Assembly (NCBI GenBank): GCA_023489335.1
Contig: JAMDCP010000002.1
Location: 62,001 to 126,000, forward strand
Length of the DNA stretch: 64,000 nt
Reading direction: 5' to 3'
Source of the DNA: Deltaproteobacteria bacterium
GTDB taxonomy: Bacteria > SZUA-79 > Acidulodesulfobacterales > Acidulodesulfobacteraceae
In this document: piece by piece, positions 40,256 through 49,656 of the stretch
Position numbering within the stretch: the first letter of the stretch is position 1
Layout of the letters: each line of letters begins with the position of its first letter
Notes under the pieces: generated by a model
Told to the model about the DNA's origin: nothing
Database searches by the model: none
Seen by the model: only the letters and a program-made list of their open reading frames with translations
Translations under genes and position numbers: made by a program

Positions 40256-40290
40256 CAATAAAAAAATAAAAAATAAAACAAGGAGATTTT

Positions 40291-40830
40291 ATGAAAAGAT
40301 TAATTTTTAATTTAAGTCTTGCGGCAATTTTAACTTTATTCGCCGTGGCATTAACTTATTCAAATTCAAAAAATGTATGGGCAGCGGGAGCGGGTTCTTC
40401 CATTGCCGTAGTTAATATGCAAAATATTATTTCTATGTCGAATCAGGGCAAAAAAGCTAATGCGGAGCTAAAAGCTTTGTATTCCACATACACCGCCAAA
40501 TTATTAACAATGAGAAAAAAAATAGCCGCAATTCAAAATGATTTGAAGCAGAACGGCTCTATAATGTCGGCCAGCGAAAAGGCGCGTAAGACAAAGGAAT
40601 TTGAAACGGATATCTCAAAGTTTAGCGCCGAGGAGAAACATGTTCAGGGTGTTATGGCAGAAAAAAGGTATACGCTTTTAAGAGGGATAGTAGATAAAGC
40701 CACCGCCATTGTAACCGCAATTGCAAAGAAAAACGGCTACCTGCTTGTTATAGACAGGCCAAGCGTAGTTTACAGGGCCCAGGAGATTGATATTACAAAT
40801 GAAGTTTTAAAGCAGATGAATTCAAAGTAA
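40291..40830 (+). CDS. skp: Periplasmic chaperone Skp/OmpH
   Basis: 179 residues: a signal peptide (about 1-31, ending near VWAAG), a short beta start (SSIAVVNMQNIISMSNQGKKA), long coiled-coil helices (about 58-145), and the returning segment NGYLLVIDRPSVVYRAQEIDIT. This is the Skp fold, a trimer that holds unfolded outer membrane proteins. AAGGAGA (40280-40286) precedes the start. Its place between bamA and lpxD is the classical one. Confidence 0.92.
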   Translation: MKRLIFNLSLAAILTLFAVALTYSNSKNVWAAGAGSSIAVVNMQNIISMSNQGKKANAELKALYSTYTAKLLTMRKKIAAIQNDLKQNGSIMSASEKARKTKEFETDISKFSAEEKHVQGVMAEKRYTLLRGIVDKATAIVTAIAKKNGYLLVIDRPSVVYRAQEIDITNEVLKQMNSK

Positions 40831-40868
40831 GATATTGCAATATAAATATAAATCGTATTTTAATTTTT

Positions 40869-41918
40869 ATGAGTTTACCCCTTAGCGACATTGTCTCAAA
40901 GTTATCTTTAAACAGCATAGGCGAACTTCCGGCAGATATTTTTATTTCGGGGGTCGGCTCTTTGCAGGGAGCGAAAAGCGATCAGATTTCGTTTATTTCA
41001 AATTCGAAATATCTTAAATATCTCGCTTCCACAAAGGCTTGTGCGGTAATTATGGATTACGGGTCTTTAAAACGGGAACTTCCTCAGGGGATTAAATTCC
41101 TTATACTCGACTCAAAAAATCCTTATTTAGCCTTTGCAAAAGCAACGCAGTTATTTAGTAAGAAAGATAGTTTAGACAAGAGGGTTTCTGAGGATTTTCT
41201 GCAATATGCCTGCGTCGATAAAACTGCGTTAATAAGCGAAAACTCTGTATTATACCCGGGCGTTTTTGTGGGCGCCGGTTCGGTTATAGGCGCATATTGC
41301 AATATAATGAGCAATGTTTTTATCGGAAAAAATGTTAGGATAGGAAACAGCGTTAAGATTTATCCGAATGTTACCGTTTACGACAATTCCGAAATAGGCA
41401 ATAACTGCATAATTCATTCAGGTTCCGTTATAGGAAGCGACGGGTTTGGATTTGCCAGGGATAAAAACGGCTATGTGAAAATTATTCATTCGGGTTATGT
41501 CATCCTGGATGACGATGTCGAATTAGGCGCCAATGTTACCGTCGATAGGGGTGTTACCGATTTTACTAAAATAGGCAGGGGAACAAAGATAGACAACCTG
41601 GTGCAGATTGCCCATAATGTAATAATAGGCAGTAATTGCGTGATTGCGGCACAAACCGGAATTGCCGGCAGTTCTACGATTGGCGATAATGTAACGATAG
41701 GGGGGCAGGTGGGTATTGCTGGACATATCAGGGTAGGGAACGGCGTTATAATAGCTGCCCAGTCAGGCGTTGCCCATGATATAAAGGATAACGATATCAT
41801 ATCCGGTTCCCCCGCTTTTTCCATTAAGGATTGGCGCAGTTCGGTTGTGCTATTCAAAAGGCTTCCCGAACTTTTTAAAAGAATAAAAGATATCGAAAAA
41901 CAAGGGACTAAAAAATGA
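40869..41918 (+). CDS. lpxD: UDP-3-O-acylglucosamine N-acyltransferase
   Basis: 349 residues: an N-terminal uridine-binding domain (about 1-100), then left-handed beta-helix hexapeptide repeats (about 110-310) and a C-terminal helix. The catalytic histidine lies in VQIAHNVIIG and the family signature SGSVIGSDGFGFA is present. It adds the second (N-linked) acyl chain in lipid A synthesis. Its stop overlaps the fabZ start by four bases. Confidence 0.95.
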   Translation: MSLPLSDIVSKLSLNSIGELPADIFISGVGSLQGAKSDQISFISNSKYLKYLASTKACAVIMDYGSLKRELPQGIKFLILDSKNPYLAFAKATQLFSKKDSLDKRVSEDFLQYACVDKTALISENSVLYPGVFVGAGSVIGAYCNIMSNVFIGKNVRIGNSVKIYPNVTVYDNSEIGNNCIIHSGSVIGSDGFGFARDKNGYVKIIHSGYVILDDDVELGANVTVDRGVTDFTKIGRGTKIDNLVQIAHNVIIGSNCVIAAQTGIAGSSTIGDNVTIGGQVGIAGHIRVGNGVIIAAQSGVAHDIKDNDIISGSPAFSIKDWRSSVVLFKRLPELFKRIKDIEKQGTKK

Positions 41919-42382
41919 TTAATGAAGAATCTTCGAAGTTAACGGAAATAAGTATCCAGGAGATATTAAACCTTCTTCCGCATAGATTTCCTTTCCTTAT
42001 GGTGGATAAGGTTATTGCGCTCGAAAAAGGAAAATCTATTACCGCTATTAAAAATACCACAATTAATGAGCCGTTTTTCCAGGGACACTTCCCGTCTTAT
42101 CCCGTTATGCCCGGAGTGCTTATTCTTGAGGCATTAGCTCAGGCAGGGGGAATTCTTGCATATAAAACGGAAGAAGACGACGACCTAAAAAATATGCTCA
42201 CTTATTTTATGGGAATAGATAAGGCAAGATTTAGAAAACCGATTTTTCCGGGAAGCACTATCGTATTAAATGTCGAACTTGTTAAAAGAAAGCAGTTTAT
42301 ATGGATGTTTCACGGCAAAGCCTTAGTTGACGGAAAATTATGCGCAGAGGCAGACCTTATGGCTTCTTTTGTAAAACCATAA
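41915..42382 (+). CDS. fabZ: 3-Hydroxyacyl-ACP dehydratase FabZ
   Basis: A 155-residue hot-dog fold protein. LPHRFPFLMVDKV, then the active-site histidine in GHFPSYPVMPGVLILEALAQ, with the catalytic glutamate in ILEA. It dehydrates 3-hydroxyacyl-ACP in fatty acid elongation and competes with LpxA and LpxD for the same substrate, which explains its conserved place between their genes. Confidence 0.96.
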   Translation: MINEESSKLTEISIQEILNLLPHRFPFLMVDKVIALEKGKSITAIKNTTINEPFFQGHFPSYPVMPGVLILEALAQAGGILAYKTEEDDDLKNMLTYFMGIDKARFRKPIFPGSTIVLNVELVKRKQFIWMFHGKALVDGKLCAEADLMASFVKP

Positions 42383-42409
42383 AAATATATTTTAAGGATA
42401 AAAGGGTTT

Positions 42410-43180
42410 ATGATAGATAAAACAGCAATTATTTATGAAGGCGCCAAAATAGGCGACTCAACGGATGTAGGGCCATACACCGTTATTAAAGACGGCGTAA
42501 AAATCGGCAGGAATAATAAAATCGCTTCCCATGTCGTTATAGAAGGAAATACCACGATTGGGGATAACAATAAAATATTTCAATTTGCCTCTATAGGTTC
42601 AATCCCGCAGGACCTTAAATATAAAGGGGAAGATACAAAACTTATTATAGGAAACAATAACATCATAAGGGAATATGCAACATTTAATACCGGAACCGTG
42701 ACTGGAAACGGCGTTACCGTGGTTGGCGATTCTAATCTGTTTATGATGCATGTTCATGTGGCGCACGATTGTATTATCGGCAATCATGTAATTCTCGCAA
42801 ATAATGCTACATTAGCGGGGCATATCGAGATTCATGATTATGCCATACTGGGAGGTATTTGTGCCGTTCATCAGTTTGTAAGAGTCGGCGAATCGGCTCT
42901 GATTGCCGGCGGTTCAATGGTTGTTCAGGATATTCCGCCGTACCTTATTGCATCGGGAGATAGGGCGAGGATATATGGAGTAAATAGAATAGGCTTGGAA
43001 AGGAGGGGCTTTTCGAAAGAGGACATAGACAAAATAAAAAATGCCTTTAAAATTATATATAGATCAAAAGTTACCACCAAAGCCGCATTAGAAAAGATAA
43101 AACTGGAGTTAAACGGTTCGGATAAAATAGAAAAGTTTACTGATTTTATCGAAAAATCCAAAAGAGGCATAACAAGGTAG
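42410..43180 (+). CDS. lpxA: UDP-N-acetylglucosamine O-acyltransferase
   Basis: A 256-residue left-handed beta-helix trimeric enzyme with the catalytic histidine in HVHVAHDCIIG and the typical YKGEDTKLIIGNNNIIREYATFNTGT. It starts lipid A synthesis by adding a 3-hydroxyacyl chain to UDP-GlcNAc. The C-terminal helical part (about 190-256; NRIGLERRGFSKEDI) is typical. lpxC, the next enzyme, is not in the window. Confidence 0.96.
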   Translation: MIDKTAIIYEGAKIGDSTDVGPYTVIKDGVKIGRNNKIASHVVIEGNTTIGDNNKIFQFASIGSIPQDLKYKGEDTKLIIGNNNIIREYATFNTGTVTGNGVTVVGDSNLFMMHVHVAHDCIIGNHVILANNATLAGHIEIHDYAILGGICAVHQFVRVGESALIAGGSMVVQDIPPYLIASGDRARIYGVNRIGLERRGFSKEDIDKIKNAFKIIYRSKVTTKAALEKIKLELNGSDKIEKFTDFIEKSKRGITR

Positions 43181-43190
43181 CTTTTAATTT

Positions 43191-43997
43191 ATGGAAGAAG
43201 ATAAAAATATTGGAATAATTGCCGGTTACGGAGAGTTTCCTCTAATATATATAAATGAACTAAAATCCAAAGGGTATTCCGTGAAGGTGTGCGCGATAGA
43301 GGAAGAAGCCGACAAGGGTTTAATGAAGCATGCGGATTCGATTATTTATATAAGCGTCGGCCAGCTTGGGAAATTGGTAAAATTTTTTAAATCCGAAGGG
43401 GTTAGAGATGTAATTATGGCAGGCAAGGTAAAAAAAACCCTTATGTTTAAAAAGGTCAAACCGGATTTAAAGGCCATCACGCTTTTTTTATCGCTTAAGG
43501 ATAAAAGGGACGATACCATCTTAAACGCAATTTGCAATTTCTTCGAAAAAGAAGGCATAACCGTAGTTCCGCAGACCAAGTATATAACTTCGATTTTCTT
43601 GCCAAAGGGTGTTGCTTCTAAACGGGTTCCCACCAAAAAAGAAATGGAAGACATCAACTTTGGATTAAACGCCGCAAGATTGATTGCCGCTGCCGATATT
43701 GGACAGACCGCCGTCATAAAGGATAAATCGGTTATGGCGTTAGAAGCGATAGAGGGAACGGATGAAGCAATTATAAGAGGAGGAAAACTTGCGAGCGGCG
43801 GGGCTGTCGTCGTAAAAGTCAACAAGCCGAACCAGGATCTAAGATTTGATGTTCCTGCCGTCGGCGGCAATACGATAGATGCTCTTGTATCGGTTAATGC
43901 CACTTGTTTGGCATTCGAAGCCAACACCATTGTTTTAAACAAAGAAGAGTTTATTAAAAAAGCGAATGAATCATCCATTTCCGTATATGTAATGTAA
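43191..43997 (+). CDS. lpxI: UDP-2,3-diacylglucosamine pyrophosphatase LpxI
   Basis: A 268-residue DUF1009/LpxI protein: GIIAGYGEFPLIYINEL at the N-terminus, MAGKVKKTLMF, and the C-terminal catalytic domain with LEAIEGTDEAIIRGG and DLRFDVPAVGGNTI (catalytic aspartate in RFDVP). It cleaves UDP-diacylglucosamine to lipid X and UMP, replacing the unrelated LpxH of gammaproteobacteria. Position between lpxA and lpxB is the usual one for LpxI organisms. Confidence 0.95.
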   Translation: MEEDKNIGIIAGYGEFPLIYINELKSKGYSVKVCAIEEEADKGLMKHADSIIYISVGQLGKLVKFFKSEGVRDVIMAGKVKKTLMFKKVKPDLKAITLFLSLKDKRDDTILNAICNFFEKEGITVVPQTKYITSIFLPKGVASKRVPTKKEMEDINFGLNAARLIAAADIGQTAVIKDKSVMALEAIEGTDEAIIRGGKLASGGAVVVKVNKPNQDLRFDVPAVGGNTIDALVSVNATCLAFEANTIVLNKEEFIKKANESSISVYVM

Positions 43998-44032
43998 ATT
44001 TATATTAAACTATATTAAAAACCCGACAAAAA

Positions 44033-45166
44033 TTGGCAAAAGTACTTATTATTGCAGGAGAGCTTTCAGGGGATATATTTGCCTCCGGCTTAATTAAATA
44101 CATTAAAAAAATTAAACCGGAGGCAATGTATTATGCGATGGGAGGAGAAAATCTAAAATCGGAAGGGGCAGAACTGATTGCGGGAATTGATGATTTAGCC
44201 GTTATGGGCTTTACGGAGGTTATATGCAAGATAAAGACAATCAAGAGGGTTTTAAAAAATGTTTCGAACTGGATAAGGCTTAATAAACCGGATGTTATCA
44301 TATTGGTCGATTTCCCCTCTTTTAATTTTAAAATAGCAAAGTTATCGCACAAGTTAAAAATTCCCGTAGTTTATTTTATTCCTCCAAAAATATGGGCATC
44401 AAGATATAAAAGGATCAATTTTATAAAAAAATATATTAAATTTGTGATTGTTATTTTTCCATTCGAGCTTGAAATTTATAAAAAAGCGGGTATCGAAGCG
44501 TACTATTTCGGGAATCCGTTGTACGAATTAGAATATAAACAGGAAATGCAAACTAAAGAAAGGAGCAGGAATTATCCCGTAATTTCATTTTTACCAGGTT
44601 CAAGAAAGACCGAACTTAAATATCACGCAAACCGGATTGTTAAGTCTTTACAGCTTATAAAATCTGCTTATAAAGACGCTTTTTTTATCTTCCCGTTTAG
44701 AAAAGGAATAGATTCATCCCCTGTTCTTCATGTGTTGAAAAAGAAAAATATACCGCAAGATTGGTATATTATTACAGACTCCGTTAACGATGCTTTAGTT
44801 TTAAGCGACATAATCGTAGCGGCAAGCGGAACAGCCTCTTTAGAAGCGGGATTTTATAAAAAACCGGTAATAATCGTGTATTATTTAAATTTTTTAACTT
44901 ATTTAATAGCTAAGGTTTTGGTCAGGATTAAGTACATCGGGCTTATAAATATAATGGCAAATAAATTGGTAATTCCGGAGCTTATAGAATCGAAATTTAC
45001 CCCACAAAATGTCTTTATGGAAATAGATAAAATTTTAAGAGACGATTCCTATAAAAACTCTATTACAGATGAAATTTCAAATGTAATTTCCACTTTAAAA
45101 ACCCATGTTAACCCGCTTGAAGCATCCGCTAATTTGATATATGATAAAACATTAAAAAATGTTTAA
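44033..45166 (+). CDS. lpxB: Lipid A disaccharide synthase
   Basis: A 377-residue GT19 glycosyltransferase: VLIIAGELSGDIFASGL at the N-terminus, AMGGENLKSEGAEL, DFPSFNFKIAK, PPKIWASRYKR, SFLPGSRKTELKYH and the late ASGTASLEAGF. It joins lipid X to UDP-diacylglucosamine. The start is TTG 44033 (reading MAKVLIIAGELSG); no ATG or GTG lies near, and no clear ribosome-binding site is visible, so expression may be low or coupled. Confidence 0.95.
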   Translation: MAKVLIIAGELSGDIFASGLIKYIKKIKPEAMYYAMGGENLKSEGAELIAGIDDLAVMGFTEVICKIKTIKRVLKNVSNWIRLNKPDVIILVDFPSFNFKIAKLSHKLKIPVVYFIPPKIWASRYKRINFIKKYIKFVIVIFPFELEIYKKAGIEAYYFGNPLYELEYKQEMQTKERSRNYPVISFLPGSRKTELKYHANRIVKSLQLIKSAYKDAFFIFPFRKGIDSSPVLHVLKKKNIPQDWYIITDSVNDALVLSDIIVAASGTASLEAGFYKKPVIIVYYLNFLTYLIAKVLVRIKYIGLINIMANKLVIPELIESKFTPQNVFMEIDKILRDDSYKNSITDEISNVISTLKTHVNPLEASANLIYDKTLKNV

Positions 45167-45199
45167 CTTTTTAGCCCTCAGGACAAGTCAAAAATTGCT

Positions 45200-46951
45200 A
45201 TGAAAAAAGACTTCAATATCTTAAAAAGATTGGTTCCTTATATACTTCCTTATAAAAAAAGGTTGATATTGGCCATGATAAGCATGGCTATAGTTTCGGT
45301 TTTAACGGGACTTCTTGCTTATGTTGTCAAACCCCTCATAAACAACATATTTATAACAAAAAGCTATGAAGATCTCCTGCTCATCCCTCTTCTCGTGATG
45401 GCTATTTTTGTGGTGAAAAACATTTTCTATTATGCGGAGTTTTATTATATAGGCAATGTCGGGCAGAACATAATAAGAACATTGAGAGACGAGGTCTATT
45501 CCGCTATCGTAAAATTTCCCGTTCCCAAATTAAACAAGATCCCTACAGGTGTTTTAATTGCAAGAATAACCTACGATATAAATATTATTCAAAGAACGGT
45601 TTCAGATTCGGTAAGCGCGATTATGAAGGATATATTGACAATACTCGTGCTTATCGTTGTCGTGTTTTATATGGATTTTTATCTGGCGGTAGTCGTTTTT
45701 GTATTATTTCCCGTGGTTATAATTCCTGTTGCGCTTCTTGGGAAAAAAGCGAGAAAAACGAGCACTGACACGCAGACAGAAATGGGTAATATTACCAAAT
45801 TTTTAGATGAAACCATCTCGAGTTTAAGGACAGTAAAGGCTTATAATATGGAAGAACTTGAGATTAGCCGTTTTAAAAAATTGTCGGACAATCTTTACAG
45901 ATTCTTAATGAGAATGACAAAGATCAGGGGATTAACCGTACCGTTTGTCGAATTAATAGGTGGCGTTTCGGTTTCCCTCATCATATTCATAGGGGGGCTG
46001 CAGGTAATAAAATATGGCTATACGCCCGGCAATTTCTTTTCTTTTTTAACAGCAATCCTCTTGCTTTACGAGCCGGTTAAAAGCCTCTCGCGGTTAAACA
46101 ATAGCTTGCAGGAAGGTATTGCGGCGGGAACGCGGATTTTTGAGATAATAGACGAGAGTCCTGAAAAAATTGGCGCTCAACGCTCATTGCCAAAGGAAAT
46201 AAACAGCTTAGAGATAAGAAATCTTTATTTTAGTTATGATAAGAGCAAAGGTTACGATTTAAAAAACATAAATATTAAAGCGCTAAAGGGTGAAACGGTT
46301 GCTATCGTTGGTTATTCAGGGGCGGGTAAAAGCACCATCTCGATGTTGATACCCCGTTTTTACGAGCCAGATAGCGGGGAAATATTAGTGAACGGAATAA
46401 ATACCAGCGAATTTAATTTAAAGGATTTAAGAAATAGTATTTCATATGTATCGCAGCATGTAATTTTATTTAATGAATCAATCAGGTTTAATATCGCTTA
46501 CGGCAGTTTTTCCAAAGACACTGAGGATATAATAAAGGCTTCTAAATTTGCCTTTGCCCATGATTTTATTATGAAACTTCCGAACGGCTATGACACGGTT
46601 GTTGATGAAGCAGGGTTAAGGCTCTCCGGAGGGGAAAAACAAAGGATACTCATTGCCAGGGCTTTTTTGAAGGATGCCCCTATAATTATACTCGACGAAG
46701 CCACTTCTTCTTTGGACAGCGAGTCCGAAAAAGAGATTCAGGGCGCCCTGTTTGGAACGGACGGCCACCCTTACGGCCTATGCCAAAATAAAATTGCGAT
46801 AATCATTGCCCACAGGCTATCCACGGTAAAAAGAGCCGACATCATATATGTTTTAGAAAATGGTGAAATAGTCGAAAGCGGAAATCACGAAGAGCTAATC
46901 GAAATTAACGGTATTTATAAAAATCTTCTTATCAAGCAAATGGGTAATTAA
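45200..46951 (+). CDS. msbA: Lipid A export ABC transporter MsbA
   Basis: A 583-residue half-transporter: six transmembrane helices (about 15-320) and one ABC domain (about 345-583) with Walker A VGYSGAGKST (about 369), signature RLSGGEKQRILIARAFL, Walker B IIILDEATSSLD and H-loop IIAHRLSTV. Between the D-loop and the H-loop it has FGTDGHPYGLCQNK, some seven residues longer than the usual linker. It flips core-lipid A across the inner membrane. Its place between lpxB and waaA supports MsbA over other exporters. Confidence 0.92.
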   Translation: MKKDFNILKRLVPYILPYKKRLILAMISMAIVSVLTGLLAYVVKPLINNIFITKSYEDLLLIPLLVMAIFVVKNIFYYAEFYYIGNVGQNIIRTLRDEVYSAIVKFPVPKLNKIPTGVLIARITYDINIIQRTVSDSVSAIMKDILTILVLIVVVFYMDFYLAVVVFVLFPVVIIPVALLGKKARKTSTDTQTEMGNITKFLDETISSLRTVKAYNMEELEISRFKKLSDNLYRFLMRMTKIRGLTVPFVELIGGVSVSLIIFIGGLQVIKYGYTPGNFFSFLTAILLLYEPVKSLSRLNNSLQEGIAAGTRIFEIIDESPEKIGAQRSLPKEINSLEIRNLYFSYDKSKGYDLKNINIKALKGETVAIVGYSGAGKSTISMLIPRFYEPDSGEILVNGINTSEFNLKDLRNSISYVSQHVILFNESIRFNIAYGSFSKDTEDIIKASKFAFAHDFIMKLPNGYDTVVDEAGLRLSGGEKQRILIARAFLKDAPIIILDEATSSLDSESEKEIQGALFGTDGHPYGLCQNKIAIIIAHRLSTVKRADIIYVLENGEIVESGNHEELIEINGIYKNLLIKQMGN

Positions 46952-46955
46952 TTCA

Positions 46956-48311
46956 TTGAAAAAGCCTTTGTTTATTTTATACAATCTTTTATTAATCATC
47001 ATCCTGCCGTTTTTCTTTATATGGATGCTATTTCTTTATTTTATAAAGGATAAAAGAGGGACGGGGTTTTTTAATAAACTTTTTCCGTCCCTAAACAGAG
47101 GCGTAAACGAATTTAATTTTGAAAACGGGGTTTGGGTACATACCGTATCTTTAGGCGAGCTTAAAGCATCGGCAAATTTTATCGCTCTGCTGATAAAAGA
47201 AATTAGAAAACCCGTTTATCTTTCCGTGGTCACCAAAACAGGTTATGATTACGCAAAAACATGTTACGGAAAAGACAAAGAACATATTTATGTTTTCTAC
47301 TTTCCTTACGACTTTTATTTTTCCATCAAATCCGTTCTCGGCATGCTAAATCCTGCATTATTTATATCCATTGAAACCGAAATATGGCCGAATTTATTTA
47401 ATATGTTAAAAAAAAGAAAAATTCCGGTTTCCATTATAAATGCCAGATTATCCAATAAATCATATAAAAATTATTTAGTTCTGGATTTTTTTTTTAAATA
47501 TGTTTTTGAAAGCATTGGTTTAGTTCTTTGCACATCCGGGGGATATAGCGATAAATTTTTCAAACTTGGCGTAAAAAAGGAAAATATTCATATAACGGGG
47601 AATATGAAATTTGATTCAAGCCTTGCAAATTTTACGGAAGAAATTGCTAAAAAAATGGAGAATTTAAAAAACATATTTAAAGGCGGCAGGGTAATAGTTG
47701 CAGGCAGCACTCATAAAGAAGAAGAGAGATTAATTTTAGATGCCTTTTTAAAATTAGATAAAAAAGATGAAAATTTTTTTCTTTTTATAGCGCCAAGACA
47801 TCCCGAAAGGTTTGAATATGTTAATAACCTTATAAGCGGCTACAACTTGCAATGTTACAGGCTTTCCTCTATTTATTCATCAAATTATAAACTTGCCCCT
47901 CCGCTTAATAATGATTTTAAAAAGGCGGGCTCAGCCGACCTAAAGGTTGTTATTTTAGTGGATATAATCGGAGAACTGATGGCGATATATAGCTTATGCG
48001 ATGTTGCTTTCATAGGGGGGAGCATGGTGCAAGCCGGAGGGCATAATTTATTAGAGCCGTTATTTTTTGGAAAGCCCGTAATTTTTGGTAAATATGTGGA
48101 AAATTTCTCGGAGATCGCGGGTAAAATTATTGAAATTAGGGCAGGTAAAAAGGTAGCATCTCCAGAAGAATTATATAATGCGTTATTACATTACTTATAC
48201 GATGAAAAGGCAATAAAAGATGCAAGAGAAAGCGGTTTAAATCTTATATCGCAAAATAAAGGGTCATCATTAAAAAATTTGGAATATATAGCCGGATTAT
48301 TAAAAAAATAA
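46956..48311 (+). CDS. waaA: 3-Deoxy-D-manno-octulosonic acid (Kdo) transferase
   Basis: A 451-residue GT30 enzyme: an N-terminal membrane helix (about 4-27), the catalytic glutamate in VWVHTVSLGELKAS, ETEIWPNLFNMLKKRKIPV followed by INARLSNKS, ITGNMKFDS and the sugar-nucleotide site AFIGGSMVQAGGHNLLEPLFFGKPV. It transfers Kdo from CMP-Kdo to lipid A. TTG 46956 is the start, four bases after the msbA stop. It ends the plus-strand envelope run and is convergent with rho, 25 bp away. Confidence 0.94.
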   Translation: MKKPLFILYNLLLIIILPFFFIWMLFLYFIKDKRGTGFFNKLFPSLNRGVNEFNFENGVWVHTVSLGELKASANFIALLIKEIRKPVYLSVVTKTGYDYAKTCYGKDKEHIYVFYFPYDFYFSIKSVLGMLNPALFISIETEIWPNLFNMLKKRKIPVSIINARLSNKSYKNYLVLDFFFKYVFESIGLVLCTSGGYSDKFFKLGVKKENIHITGNMKFDSSLANFTEEIAKKMENLKNIFKGGRVIVAGSTHKEEERLILDAFLKLDKKDENFFLFIAPRHPERFEYVNNLISGYNLQCYRLSSIYSSNYKLAPPLNNDFKKAGSADLKVVILVDIIGELMAIYSLCDVAFIGGSMVQAGGHNLLEPLFFGKPVIFGKYVENFSEIAGKIIEIRAGKKVASPEELYNALLHYLYDEKAIKDARESGLNLISQNKGSSLKNLEYIAGLLKK

Positions 48312-48336
48312 GGCTCATAATCGTTATTTGACATAT

Positions 48337-49602
48337 TTATTGATTCATTAGATTCAAGAAATCGGCGTTCGATTTTGTATTTTTAATTTTATCGATTAAA
48401 AATTCCATTGCTTCGGCCGTATCCATATTAGATAAAACCTTTCTTAAAACCCAAATCTTTTTGAGATGGTCTTTGTCGATAAGAAGTTCTTCCTTTCTGG
48501 TGCCTGATTTATTTATATCGATGGCGGGGAATATTCTTTTTTCCGCAAGTTTTCTGTCTAAGTTTACCTCCAAATTTCCCGTTCCCTTAAACTCTTCAAA
48601 AATTACCTCATCCATTCTGGAGCCCGTCTCTATTAAAGCAGTTGCTATTATGGTAAGGCTTCCTCCTTCCTCTATATTTCTTGCCGCTCCGAAAAACCTT
48701 TTTGGCTTATGAAGGGCATTTGAATCAACCCCGCCCGATAGAACCTTTCCCGAGGATGGAATGGTTACATTATAAGCCCTGGCAAGCCTTGTAATAGAGT
48801 CCAGCAGGATAACTACATCTTTTCCGGTTTCGACAATTCTTTTTGCCTTTTCTATCACTATTTCGGCAATCTGGATGTGTCTTTGAGGCGGTTCGTCAAA
48901 TGTGGAACTGATTACTTCGCCGTTCACCGACCTTTGCATATCGGTAACTTCCTCCGGCCTTTCGTCGATTAAAAGAACCATCAGAAAAATTTCTTTATGG
49001 TTGGCATTTATAGCGTGGGCTATGTCTTTTAAAAGCATTGTTTTTCCTGCCCTTGGAGGCGACACGATTAAACCCCTTTGACCCTTTCCTATAGGAATAA
49101 GTAAATCCATCAGTCTTGTAGATAAATTTTTTGGATCGAATTCAAGTTTTATCCTGCTTTCCGGATACAAAGGCGTCAGGTTGTCAAATAGTATTTTTTC
49201 TTTGGCAACTTCCGGGTCTTCGAAATTAACGCTTTCTACCTTAAGGAGCGCGTAAAACCTTTCGCTATCTTTCGGCGGCCTGATTACCCCGCGAATAGTG
49301 TCGCCGGTTCTAAGCCCGAACTTTCTAATCTGGGACGGCGATACATAAATGTCGTCAGGCCCGTGAAGATAATTTGCCTCAAGCGACCTTAAAAATCCGT
49401 ATTGGTCGGGCAAAATTTCAAGCACGCCTTCGCCCGAAAGCAAACCGTTTTTTTCGGCTTGCTGGTTTTTTTCGGTTTCTGCCTGAAGCAGGGCATATAT
49501 TAAATCTTGCTTGCGCATCCCCGATGCTCCTTCTATATTATAATTCTTTGCTATCTGCAATAACTCTGAAATTTTTTTTGCGGATAATTCTTTAATATTC
49601 AT
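48337..49602 (-). CDS. rho: Transcription termination factor Rho
   Basis: A 421-residue Rho with no large insertion. The N-terminal Rho-N helices (1-45) precede the RNA-binding cold-shock-like domain (about 50-125; [15 protein letters not shown]). The RecA-type ATPase core has the P-loop [40 protein letters not shown], the Q/R-loop region SGGVDSNAL and RLDRK-type C-terminal signals ([16 protein letters not shown]). It is the last gene of the long minus-strand run. AAGAGG precedes the start, and a TATAAT on the minus strand (49661-49656) may support its own promoter. Confidence 0.96.
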   Translation of the reverse strand: MNIKELSAKKISELLQIAKNYNIEGASGMRKQDLIYALLQAETEKNQQAEKNGLLSGEGVLEILPDQYGFLRSLEANYLHGPDDIYVSPSQIRKFGLRTGDTIRGVIRPPKDSERFYALLKVESVNFEDPEVAKEKILFDNLTPLYPESRIKLEFDPKNLSTRLMDLLIPIGKGQRGLIVSPPRAGKTMLLKDIAHAINANHKEIFLMVLLIDERPEEVTDMQRSVNGEVISSTFDEPPQRHIQIAEIVIEKAKRIVETGKDVVILLDSITRLARAYNVTIPSSGKVLSGGVDSNALHKPKRFFGAARNIEEGGSLTIIATALIETGSRMDEVIFEEFKGTGNLEVNLDRKLAEKRIFPAIDINKSGTRKEELLIDKDHLKKIWVLRKVLSNMDTAEAMEFLIDKIKNTKSNADFLNLMNQ

Positions 49603-49656
49603 AAATACCTCTTAAATTTAAAATTTTATTTTGATTATTTTTTTATTGCCTTATAA

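Noticed and set aside
43346-43978. 210-codon open frame on the minus strand
   Set aside because: It is antisense to lpxI, which has clear family motifs in its own frame; no sign of coding on the opposite strand.
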